From Chloroflexota bacterium (GTDB lineage Bacteria > Chloroflexota > UBA6077 > JADZDV01): 25,316 nucleotides of DNA. Below, in pieces: positions 6,699 through 14,023 of the stretch. The notes beneath the pieces are model-generated. The model ran no database searches. It was not told where the DNA came from and saw only the letters and a program-made list of their open reading frames with translations. Location of the stretch: assembly GCA_020850915.1 (NCBI GenBank), contig JADZDV010000119.1, positions 1-25,316 of the forward strand, in the 5' to 3' direction. A program made the position numbers and the translations under genes. Numbering within the stretch: the first letter of the stretch is position 1; every line of letters starts with the position of its first letter.

Positions 6699-7243
6699 CC
6701 GCCAAGTCCTCGTCGCGCTCGTTCCAGCTCGCCCATCGCCCGGCGAAGGTATTCGTCGTCTGCGCCCGTCCCGAGCGTGCCGTCCAACGACGCCGTGACG
6801 GCCACGCCGTCGGCAGCGCCGTTCCGCGAGACGCCTGAGGGCTCCGCCTCGGCGGAGCCCGCGCGCCGCCAGGCGCGCAGCACGAGCCAGACGATCGCCG
6901 CGCCAAACGCCAGGCCAATCACCGGGCCGATCCACACCAGCAGGCTCAGCCCGCGGCGCGGTGGCTCGGTCAGCACTCCGTCTCCGTACGCCGCCACAAA
7001 GGAGTCGAGAATCTGCTGCTCGCTCTCGCCAGCTTCCAGCTTCTTCCGGATCAAGGCTCGCATCTGGCCGGCTAGCTCGGAGGGCGAATCCGCCACGGAG
7101 ACGCTCTCGCAGATCGGGCACTGGAGCTGCTTTGCGATCTGCCTCACCTGGTCGTCGAGGCTGTCGGCACGCGCGACCGGCGCCGAACCGACCAGGGCGA
7201 GCGCACACAGGAGGAGGCCCAGCCAGCGCGCGAGGGCTCGCAT
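6695..7243 (-). CDS. ccmH: CcmH thiol-disulfide protein of cytochrome c maturation
   Basis: This 182-residue protein has a signal peptide (about 1-26), then a helical domain with LQCPICES (C42 and C45), the redox motif of CcmH, which in the family reads LRCPxCQ. The region MRALIRKKLEAGESEQQILDSFVAAYGDGVL (pieces 61-76, 77-91) is typical of the family. A membrane helix at about 100-124 anchors it, followed by a flexible tail. CcmH reduces the CxxCH motif of apocytochromes and works with CcmF. The ATG (7241-7243) shares one base with the ccmF stop (TGATG), so the longer frame upstream is not used. Confidence 0.93.
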   Translation of the reverse strand: MRALARWLGLLLCALALVGSAPVARADSLDDQVRQIAKQLQCPICESVSVADSPSELAGQMRALIRKKLEAGESEQQILDSFVAAYGDGVLTEPPRRGLSLLVWIGPVIGLAFGAAIVWLVLRAWRRAGSAEAEPSGVSRNGAADGVAVTASLDGTLGTGADDEYLRRAMGELERARRGLGG

Positions 7244-9261
7244 CAGGCCCGCCCCACCGCCGGGTGCGCTCCGCTGGGTAGCGTCGCCGGCGCCAGGATC
7301 CGTCCGGGCTCGGGCCAGGCCGCCACGAGCGTGCCGATCGCGAGCACGATGCCTCCCACCCAGAGCCACATCACGAGCGGGTTCACGAACAGCAGGAGAC
7401 TCACCGGCCCGGTTGGATCGGGGGTGTTTGGAGCAAGCTCCTGCCAGCCGGCAAGCACAATGTACAGATCGTCCAACGGGCCGGACTGGATGGAGACGTT
7501 GGAAGCGGGCTGCCGCTCGAAGTTCTTGTAGAACCGCTTGCCAGGTAGCGCCGTCTCGACCACCCGGCCATCACGCTCGACGCGCAACGGCGCCTCGACC
7601 ACCCTCGCGCCGTACTCTTGTCGCTGGTGGATCTGTTCGTAGGTCACGTGATACGGGCCGATCTCCACCGACTCGCCCGGCTTGAGGGCGACCTGACGCT
7701 CGACCTGGAAGAAGCTCGAGCCGATCACCGCGACGGAGATCATGACGACGCCGAGATGGGCGATGTAGCCGCCGTAGCGGCGGTTGTTGCGCGCGATCAG
7801 CGACAGCAGCGCGCGCCCATAGGCCTCGCCAGCCGCGGAGCGCCGCGCCAGGGCGCCGCGGTGGAACTCGCCAGAGATCGATGCAACGACAAACGCGCAC
7901 ACCCAGACCGCGATCGCAACTGGAGCCTGGCGAACGCCGAAGACGACAGACAGCCCTGTGACAAGCGTCGCCGCGGCGACCGGCGCGCGGAGGATCCTGA
8001 CCAGATGCTCGCGCGTCCCGCGCCGCCAGGGTAGGAGCGGCCCGACCCCCATCAGGAAGACCAGCATCAGGAAGATCGGCCCCGCCGTCTGGTTGAAGTA
8101 GGGCGGCCCAACGGTCAGCTTGCTGCCCTGGATCGCCTCCGAAGCGAGCGGGAAGACGCTGCCCCAGAAGATCGCGAAAGTGACGCCCAGGAAGAGCAGA
8201 TTGTTGACGACGAACGCCGCCTCTCGTGACCAGAGGGAGTCCAGGCGGTTGTCCGAGCGCAGCCGCGGCATGCGCCAGAACAGCAGCAGCAGCGAGCCGA
8301 CGATCACCAGCGACAGGAAGCTCAGATAGTACGGACCGACTGACGACTGGGCGAACGAGTGGACCGAACTGATCACGCCGCTCCGAACGATGAACGTTCC
8401 AAACACGGCCAGGAAGAAGGTAATCAGGATGAGCGTGAGGTTCCAGACCTTGAGCATGCCTCGCCGCTCCTGGATCATGACGGAGTGCAGGTAGGCCGTC
8501 CCGGTGAGCCACGGCATGATCGCGGCGTTCTCCACCGGGTCCCAACCCCAATACCCACCCCAGCCGAGCACGTGGTAGGCCCACCATGAGCCAAGCAGGT
8601 TGCCGATGCCCAGAATGATCCAGGCCACCAGGGCGTACCGCCGGGTCGCGCGGATCCACTCCGCGTCGAGCCGGCCGGTCGCGAGCGCCGCGATGCCGAA
8701 GGCGAACGGTACGCTCCAGCTCATGTAGCCGGCCAGGAGCATCGGCGGATGGTAGAGCATGCCGGTGTCGTACAGCAGCGGATTCAGCCCGAGCCCGTCG
8801 CTGACCAGCCGCGGCATGCGCTCGAAGGGGCTCGCCACGACGCCGAGCATCAGCGTGAAGAACAGCTCGACGCCCATCAGCACCGCGATGACGTACGGCA
8901 TCAGCTCGCGGTTGCGTCGCCAGTTCTGGACGATGACGACAGCGGAGAAGATGCTCAGCGTCCAGGCCCAGTACAGCAGCGAGCCCTGCTGGCCGCTGTA
9001 GAACGCCGCGCCGATCATCTGGACCGGCATGTCCCGGCTCGAGTGCTCGTAGACGTAGCGATTCGAGAAGTCGTGGGTCAGAAAGCTCGCCAGCAGCATC
9101 ACGCTCGCCGCGGTCATCAGCCCGCAGACGGCCAGCACGCCGTGCCGCGCGCTCTGGACGAGCTCCGGCACCCTGGCTCGGGTGCCAGCCAGCGCCGCGA
9201 GCGCGCTGTAGCCGGCGATCAGCAGGCTGAAGAGGACCGCGATCCTGCCAAGCTCGCTCAT
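7243..9261 (-). CDS. ccmF: CcmF heme lyase component
   Basis: This large 672-residue membrane protein has many hydrophobic segments. It carries the heme-handling motif WWAYHVLGWGGYWGWDP (226-242) and conserved histidines such as H171 (MLYHPP) and H259 (TAYLHS). CcmF takes heme from CcmE and, with CcmH/CcmI, attaches it to apocytochrome c. A periplasmic domain near the C-terminus (after about residue 500, ERQVALKPGESVEIGPYHVTYE) is normal for the family. The ATG at 9259-9261 overlaps the ccmE stop by four bases; extension to 9309 would run into ccmE. Confidence 0.96.
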   Translation of the reverse strand: MSELGRIAVLFSLLIAGYSALAALAGTRARVPELVQSARHGVLAVCGLMTAASVMLLASFLTHDFSNRYVYEHSSRDMPVQMIGAAFYSGQQGSLLYWAWTLSIFSAVVIVQNWRRNRELMPYVIAVLMGVELFFTLMLGVVASPFERMPRLVSDGLGLNPLLYDTGMLYHPPMLLAGYMSWSVPFAFGIAALATGRLDAEWIRATRRYALVAWIILGIGNLLGSWWAYHVLGWGGYWGWDPVENAAIMPWLTGTAYLHSVMIQERRGMLKVWNLTLILITFFLAVFGTFIVRSGVISSVHSFAQSSVGPYYLSFLSLVIVGSLLLLFWRMPRLRSDNRLDSLWSREAAFVVNNLLFLGVTFAIFWGSVFPLASEAIQGSKLTVGPPYFNQTAGPIFLMLVFLMGVGPLLPWRRGTREHLVRILRAPVAAATLVTGLSVVFGVRQAPVAIAVWVCAFVVASISGEFHRGALARRSAAGEAYGRALLSLIARNNRRYGGYIAHLGVVMISVAVIGSSFFQVERQVALKPGESVEIGPYHVTYEQIHQRQEYGARVVEAPLRVERDGRVVETALPGKRFYKNFERQPASNVSIQSGPLDDLYIVLAGWQELAPNTPDPTGPVSLLLFVNPLVMWLWVGGIVLAIGTLVAAWPEPGRILAPATLPSGAHPAVGRA

Positions 9262-9668
9262 GTCGCGGCCGCTTGTCCCGTCCCGCCGTCCTCGAACTTC
9301 GAAGGACACTTCGCGAGGAGCGTGTCGGCGTAGAAGACGCCATCCGGCTGGAGCTTTCCTTCGACGACGACCTGGACCTGGTCGGCAAAGATGTCTGGCA
9401 CCGGACCGCCGCGATAGCTCACTGGCATCTTGCCGCTCGCATCAGCCACCTGGAACCGCAAAGCCAGACCGTTCTCGATCTTCTCAATCGACCCGGGCAC
9501 CACGTCGCCCGAAACCCGCACCGAGCGACCGGTCGCGCTGGCTCCCTGGCCCAGCAGCTCGCCAACGGTCAGGTAGTAGACCGCGGTCGTCTGCACGCCC
9601 GTCATCACCAGGTACCCGATCGCGACGGCCAGCACAACGCCAGCCACGACAAACTTCATCTCTTTCAT
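9258..9668 (-). CDS. ccmE: CcmE heme chaperone, cysteine-type variant
   Basis: This 136-residue protein has an N-terminal membrane anchor (about 4-23) and an OB-fold domain (RSVRVSGDVVPGSI, FADQVQVVVEGKL). CcmE binds heme covalently through a histidine in HxxxY in Escherichia coli. Here the equivalent segment is LLAKCPSKF, so a cysteine (C121) replaces the histidine and phenylalanine (F125) the usual tyrosine. CxxxY-type CcmE is known from some bacteria and archaea; the F at the last position is less usual. The ATG at 9666-9668 overlaps the upstream stop (ATGA). Confidence 0.93.
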   Translation of the reverse strand: MKEMKFVVAGVVLAVAIGYLVMTGVQTTAVYYLTVGELLGQGASATGRSVRVSGDVVPGSIEKIENGLALRFQVADASGKMPVSYRGGPVPDIFADQVQVVVEGKLQPDGVFYADTLLAKCPSKFEDGGTGQAAAT

Positions 9669-10102
9669 GGATGCAGCGCACTCTCCCAGAGCGTCTTGAG
9701 CACCGACGCTAGCAGCACGGCCGCCAGCCCAGCGCCGACCATCCGACGCGCCCGCGGGCTGTTCCAGCCGCTCGAAGCGCGACGAAGCTGGAACGCCCAG
9801 GTGTACATCAGCGCAACCGCCACGAGCTTTGCTCCCAGGACGCCCACATACAGCGTGCTGGCCGCGCCGCTCGAAAGTCGGTCAAAGGTAAGTATGCCAC
9901 CGCTGATTGCGAAGACGATCAGACTGAGGTCTACCAGCTCACGGAAACTGCCAAGTCCCGCGCGCTCGAGTCCGCGGCGCTCGCCGCCACCATCCGCCAG
10001 TGCAAGCGCGCCAAACAGGCCGCTACCCACGACGGCGATCGCAGCGGTGGCGTGGAAGAACCGCATGACCGCCAGGAGCAGCTCGCGCGCATCGGCGGTC
10101 AT
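9665..10102 (-). CDS. Uncharacterised four-helix membrane protein, CopD-like, between ccdA and ccmE
   Basis: This 145-residue protein has four membrane segments (about 8-35, 57-75, 82-105, 117-136). The first carries RFFHATAAIAVVG, an arrangement with a histidine near a helix start that recalls CopD/DUF4149-like membrane proteins, some of which bind heme or copper. The resemblance is weak and I do not assign a function. The ATG at 10100-10102 lies 13 bases after the ccdA stop; starts further up (10135, 10144) would overlap ccdA. The four-base overlap with ccmE suggests it is part of the maturation pathway. Confidence 0.7.
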   Translation of the reverse strand: MTADARELLLAVMRFFHATAAIAVVGSGLFGALALADGGGERRGLERAGLGSFRELVDLSLIVFAISGGILTFDRLSSGAASTLYVGVLGAKLVAVALMYTWAFQLRRASSGWNSPRARRMVGAGLAAVLLASVLKTLWESALHP

Positions 10103-10115
10103 CTGAACTACCGGC

Positions 10116-10847
10116 TCACCGGCCAGAGAGCGCATAGAACACACGCTGCGCGAGAAGGTTGACGTAGAACGCGCGACCGGTCATGAACAGCAGGCCGACC
10201 GTGAGCAAGAGGACACCACTGGTGGTATTCAGCGCCTGGCCGTGACGGCGCGCCCAGGCTACCAGACCCAGCGCGCGTCCGTAGCCGACTCCGATCAGGA
10301 CGAACGGCAGACCCATGCCGATCGAATACACCAGCAGCAGCAACGCACCTCGCTCCACGGTCTCCACGCCGCCCGCATAGAACAGGATGGCAGCGAGCAT
10401 CGGACCGACGCACGGTGTCCAGCCGAGGGCGAACGCCATCCCGAGCAAGACCGTTCCAAGCGGCCCGTAGGGGCGGTCGATCAGATGAATGCGCCGCTCG
10501 GTGTAGAAGCCTGGCCAGCGCACCAGGCCGATGACGATCAGGCCCATGCCGATCATCACCGCGCCCGCCAGTTGGGTGAGCTGAGGGCGCACGGCCTCCA
10601 GCAGACCACCGAAGAGGGCAGCGCCCGCTCCAAGGGCGACGAAGACGACCGAGAAGCCGACGACGAACAGCAGGCTGACCGTCAGGAGGCGCTCCGTCTC
10701 GCTGCGCGAGCCGGTCGCGCCAACGCCGGCGCCTCCGGCCAGGAATCCGAGATACCCCGGCACCAGCGGCGCCACGCACGGCGAGAGGAAGGAGAGCATG
10801 CCCGCCACGAAGGCGGCAGCCCAGCTCAGCTCCGCGCCACCGCTCAT
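10116..10847 (-). CDS. ccdA: CcdA thiol-disulfide transport protein
   Basis: This 243-residue, six-helix membrane protein of the DsbD/CcdA family has its two redox cysteines in conserved places: C24 in LSPCVAPLVPGYLGFL and C146 in LGWTPCVGP. CcdA carries electrons from cytoplasmic thioredoxin to extracytoplasmic thioredoxin-like proteins. Here the partner is most likely the TlpA-like protein encoded immediately upstream, which shares an ATGA overlap, and then CcmH. The ATG at 10845-10847 is chosen for that overlap. Confidence 0.95.
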   Translation of the reverse strand: MSGGAELSWAAAFVAGMLSFLSPCVAPLVPGYLGFLAGGAGVGATGSRSETERLLTVSLLFVVGFSVVFVALGAGAALFGGLLEAVRPQLTQLAGAVMIGMGLIVIGLVRWPGFYTERRIHLIDRPYGPLGTVLLGMAFALGWTPCVGPMLAAILFYAGGVETVERGALLLLVYSIGMGLPFVLIGVGYGRALGLVAWARRHGQALNTTSGVLLLTVGLLFMTGRAFYVNLLAQRVFYALSGR

Positions 10848-11449
10848 CGCAGCAGCTCGTCGAGGAACTGGCCGAGCTGCGCGTCGTTCAGCGGCCCGGC
10901 CCACTTGCGGGCGATCTGGCCGGTCGGGGTGATGAAGTAGCTCTCCGGCACGCCGGTCATGCCGTAAGCGATGGAGATCTCACCGCTCCGGTCCATGCCG
11001 TTCGGATAGGCCACGCCGAGTCGCGCGATGAACGCCTGGGCGGCCTGGTCCGTGTCCTGGACGTCCACCCCGATGAACGCGACTCGGTCGCGGTAGCGCT
11101 GCCAGGCGCGCCCGAGCGCAGGCGCCTCGTCTTCACAGGGCACGCACCACGAGGCCCAGAAATTGACGAGCACCGGCTTTCCGAGCTGGTCGCTCAAGGT
11201 GAACGTCTGGCCGCGGCCCGCCGGCAGATCGAACAGCGCCACGCTGAACGGTGGCGCGCTCCTGAGCGTTGAAGGCGTGAGTCCGACAGTGCCCTGCGCC
11301 CGCTTGCCCAGCCCCCAGACGAGCAGCCAGAGCAGCGCAATGACGCCAAGGGCGACGCCAAGCGCGGTAAGCCGTGGAATCCAGGGGTTGGCTGGCGGGG
11401 CTACGGCCGTCGGCGTCGAGGTGTTAGTCGCGGAGGGATTCGAGGACAC
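10844..11449 (-). CDS. Membrane-anchored TlpA/ResA/CcmG-like thioredoxin
   Basis: A 201-residue protein from the chosen start. It has a Ser/Thr/Pro-rich N-terminal tail, one membrane helix (about 27-47) and an extracytoplasmic thioredoxin fold. The active site is WCVPC (C102, C105) in VLVNFWASWCVPCEDE, with the cis-proline loop GVPESYFITPTG later. Such proteins reduce apocytochrome CxxCH cysteines; with CcdA next to it this is probably the CcmG-equivalent. GTG at 11447-11449 is preferred because GAGG lies about six bases upstream; another GTG at 11498-11500 lacks a ribosome-binding site. This is the first gene of the minus-strand ccm operon. Confidence 0.9.
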   Translation of the reverse strand: MSSNPSATNTSTPTAVAPPANPWIPRLTALGVALGVIALLWLLVWGLGKRAQGTVGLTPSTLRSAPPFSVALFDLPAGRGQTFTLSDQLGKPVLVNFWASWCVPCEDEAPALGRAWQRYRDRVAFIGVDVQDTDQAAQAFIARLGVAYPNGMDRSGEISIAYGMTGVPESYFITPTGQIARKWAGPLNDAQLGQFLDELLR

Positions 11450-11585
11450 CTGAACCTCAGGCTTGCTATTGGCGGCTTCCCCGGCCAGGCGGGCTGGCAC
11501 TCATGAGGAGATCGTTCGAGCCGGCGGTGGCGACACGTTTCCAAGAAAGGATAGTCGCGCAACGCACGCCACGTCCAACGCGGCC

Positions 11586-11697
11586 AGGTCGACGGGCCAT
11601 CCCCGCGATTCCTTGACGAGGCTTGGTGAACGAACAGGAAAGGAATGGAGTGCTTACAAGAGGTCGACGGGCCATCCCCGCGATTACTTGACGAGGC
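11586..11697. repeat. Two 37 bp direct repeats separated by 38 bp, spanning the stop codon of the LuxR-type gene
   Basis: Copy 1 is 11586-11622 and copy 2 is 11661-11697, with one mismatch at repeat position 26 (C versus A). Copy 2 covers the last codons and the TAA of the regulator gene. In copy 1 the mismatch turns that TAA into GAA. Each repeat contains the palindrome GTCGAC and a short CGGG/CCCG stem. No third copy was seen at the same period on either side. The repeat/spacer lengths resemble a minimal CRISPR unit, but overlap with a gene end and the lack of further copies or cas genes argue against that. Confidence 0.8.
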
Positions 11698-12601
11698 CGT
11701 TCCGGATGGCGATAACGGCCGCCTGCGTCCTATCGGTCGCGCTCAGCTTCTCCATCACGTGCACCACGTGGTTCTTGACCGTGTCCGGGCTGAGGTAGAG
11801 GCGGCTTGCGATCTCCTTGTTCGTCATCCCCTCGACGATCAGCTCCAGCAACTCGCGCTCGCGCTCGGTCAGTCGCTCGCGCTGGGGCGAGACTCTCTCC
11901 GTCGGCGCTGGCGGACGCTCGCCGCTCAGGAGCGGCTGGAGCGCCTCCCGTACGACCTCGACCAGCTCGCGCCGCGAGGTGACGATGGCGGACGACTCCG
12001 TAGGGTCGCGCCGGAGCTCCACGGCCTGGTTCACTTTTCGGTAGGCGAACTGCTCGAGCCGCAGCTCCTTGACTCGGAGGTCCTCGAACAGCCGGACGTA
12101 CTCGATCATGATCGAGACCTGGTTTGCTAGCAGCCGCAGCAGCGGCTCCAAACTGGGATCGGGCTGGGCGCGTCCCGTCTGGTTGTTCACGTTCAGGACG
12201 CCGAGCAACCGACCGCTCACCATCAGCGGCACCGCCACGCCCCAGCTCAGCTCCTGCGGAAAGGCGGAGGCGATGCCCGCGCTACCGTCCGCCCGCCCCC
12301 GCAACGAGACGATCTGGTTTCGCGATAGCGCGACGCCAGCGACAGAGTCCGAGATCTTCTGTCGCTTGTTCAGGATGATCTCGCGCCGCGGCCCGATGGC
12401 TGCCGTGACGACAAGCGTCTCGGGGTCGTCGACCTCCACGAGCATGACCGAACCAGACTCACCGCCGGTGAGTTGGATCGCTGAGTAGATGATGCGCTCG
12501 AGCACTGGCTCAAGCTGCTGCGTCGCGACGAATGCCTCACCCGCATCCTGGACAGCAGCCAGTACTTCCAGGTGCCGCTCGGCCTGTACGTCGTTACTCA
12601 T
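11684..12601 (-). CDS. GAF-domain LuxR-type transcriptional regulator
   Basis: This is a 305-residue cytosolic one-component regulator. Residues 30-170 form a GAF sensor domain (LEPVLERIIYSAIQLTGGESGS in part; PLMVSGRLLGVLNVNN at 125-140). A helical linker follows, then a LuxR/FixJ helix-turn-helix at about 243-305 (LTERERELLELIVEGMTNKEIA in part; LYLSPDTVKNHVVHVMEKL in part). There is no response-regulator receiver domain, so it would sense a ligand or redox signal directly; the signal is unknown. The ATG (12599-12601) lies 35 bases after the M20 peptidase stop, so it may be co-transcribed with that gene and the sigma factor. Its stop codon lies inside a direct repeat. Confidence 0.88.
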   Translation of the reverse strand: MSNDVQAERHLEVLAAVQDAGEAFVATQQLEPVLERIIYSAIQLTGGESGSVMLVEVDDPETLVVTAAIGPRREIILNKRQKISDSVAGVALSRNQIVSLRGRADGSAGIASAFPQELSWGVAVPLMVSGRLLGVLNVNNQTGRAQPDPSLEPLLRLLANQVSIMIEYVRLFEDLRVKELRLEQFAYRKVNQAVELRRDPTESSAIVTSRRELVEVVREALQPLLSGERPPAPTERVSPQRERLTERERELLELIVEGMTNKEIASRLYLSPDTVKNHVVHVMEKLSATDRTQAAVIAIRNGLVK

Positions 12602-12636
12602 CGCAGCCGGACAGTACACACTGGCGCTTCACACGG

Positions 12637-14016
12637 TCAAGGACAGGCTGCTAGCGAGCTCATCTCCTGCCAGAGCGCCGCGGCGGCGCGCGCCCCGCGA
12701 TAGTAGTTCTCCAGGTCGAAGCGCTCATTCGGCGCATGAAAGTGCTCGTCCGGCAGCCCGACACCCATCAGCACGGTCGGCAGACCGAGGATCTGCTCGA
12801 AGCTCGCGACGACCGGAATAGACCCGCCCTGACGGATGAAGACCGGGCGTACGCCGAAGCCGGTCTCCAGCGCACGCATCGCCGCGCGAACCGCCGGGTG
12901 GTCGATCGGCGTGATCGACGGAAGCCCTCCGTGCATGGGCACCAGACGGCAGGTGACCGAGGGCGGCGTGATGCTCGGCAGGTAGCGCTCGATCAGCTCC
13001 AGCACCCGCTCCGGCCGCTGGTCAGGCACCAGACGGCAGCTCAGCTTGGCGCTCGCGCGGGCGGGGATGATCGTCTTGGGGCCGTCGCCCTGGAAGCCGC
13101 CCCAGAGGCCGCAGACGTCGAGCGTTGGGCGGATCCAGAGCCGCTCCAGTGTCGTCCAGCCCGGCTCGCCGTGGAGCGCCGGCACGCCGACTTCCCGCGA
13201 CAGGCGCCCGTCGTCGAACGGGAGCTGGGCGAGTGTCTCGCGCTCCCGATCGCTCAGGGGTCTCACGTCGTCGTAGAAGCCCGGCACGAGAATCCGGCCG
13301 TCGTCGTCCTTGAGGCGCGCGATGATCCGCGCCAGCATTTCGGCCGGGTTGCCGATCGCGCCGCCGTAGCTGCCACTGTGCAGGTCCACTCCCGGCCCCT
13401 GCACGTGCAGCTCGAAGTACGCCAGCCCTCGCAAGCCGTAGCAGATGGCCGGCACGCCTCGGTCGAACATTGATGTGTCGCTGATAACCACGACGTCCGC
13501 CCGGAGCCGTTCGCGGTTTCCTTCGAGGAACGGCTCGAGATGCTCGCTCCCGACCTCCTCTTCACCTTCGTAGAGGATCTTCAGGTTCACAGGCAACGCG
13601 CCACGGGTCACAAGCCAGGCTTCGATCGCCTTGACGTGCATCAGGAGCTGGCCCTTGTCGTCCGCCGCGCCGCGCCCGTACACCTGGCCATCACGGACGA
13701 TCGGCTCGAAGGGCGGCCTCTCCCACTCGTCCAGCGGATCGACCGGCTGAACGTCATAGTGGTTGTAGATCAGCACCGTGGGCTTACCCGGCGCGTGCAG
13801 CCAGTCGGCGTAGACCACGGGGTGGCCTGCCGTCGGCAGGATCTCGGCATGCTCTAGCCCAGCGGCGGTCAGGTGGTCCACGAGCCAGTGCGCGGCTCGT
13901 CTGACGTCCTCTCTATGAGCCGGCAGCGCGCTCACCGAGGGGATTCTCAGGAGATCGACAAGCTCCGTGACGGCGCGCTCCCGGTGGCGCGTGAGGTAGT
14001 CGAAGACGTCTTCCAC
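12637..14016 (-). CDS. M20 family metallopeptidase (dipeptidase-like)
   Basis: This 459-residue di-zinc hydrolase probably cleaves dipeptides or N-acyl amino acids. The metal and catalytic residues are in place: H86 and D88 in NHYDVQPVD, bridging D119 in GAADDKGQ, catalytic/metal E152-E154 in YEGEEEVGSE, D180 in ISDTSM, and a C-terminal histidine (H425 or H427) in DEHFHAPNE. The lid domain is present between about 190 and 390 (DLHSGSYGGAIGNPAEML). This layout fits the M20 dipeptidase (carnosinase-like) subgroup rather than DapE or ArgE. It starts with GTG (14014-14016) seven bases after the sigma-factor stop, with no strong ribosome-binding site, suggesting coupling. No signal peptide. Confidence 0.92.
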   Translation of the reverse strand: MEDVFDYLTRHRERAVTELVDLLRIPSVSALPAHREDVRRAAHWLVDHLTAAGLEHAEILPTAGHPVVYADWLHAPGKPTVLIYNHYDVQPVDPLDEWERPPFEPIVRDGQVYGRGAADDKGQLLMHVKAIEAWLVTRGALPVNLKILYEGEEEVGSEHLEPFLEGNRERLRADVVVISDTSMFDRGVPAICYGLRGLAYFELHVQGPGVDLHSGSYGGAIGNPAEMLARIIARLKDDDGRILVPGFYDDVRPLSDRERETLAQLPFDDGRLSREVGVPALHGEPGWTTLERLWIRPTLDVCGLWGGFQGDGPKTIIPARASAKLSCRLVPDQRPERVLELIERYLPSITPPSVTCRLVPMHGGLPSITPIDHPAVRAAMRALETGFGVRPVFIRQGGSIPVVASFEQILGLPTVLMGVGLPDEHFHAPNERFDLENYYRGARAAAALWQEMSSLAACP

Positions 14017-14023
14017 CGGCCCG

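Noticed and set aside
7571..9388. 605-codon open frame overlapping ccmF
   Set aside because: Arg/Ala-rich shadow frame caused by high GC at third positions; ccmF in the other frame has the WWxxD-type motif and conserved histidines.
11530..11570. Possible promoter of the ccm operon (TTGGAC and ACTATC, 17 bases apart, minus strand)
   Set aside because: Only the -35 is reasonable; the -10 is poor, so I do not list it.
11586..11697. A CRISPR array (37-base repeats, 38-base spacer)
   Set aside because: Only two repeats, one lying on the stop codon of a regulator gene, no third repeat at the period on either side and no cas genes in the window.
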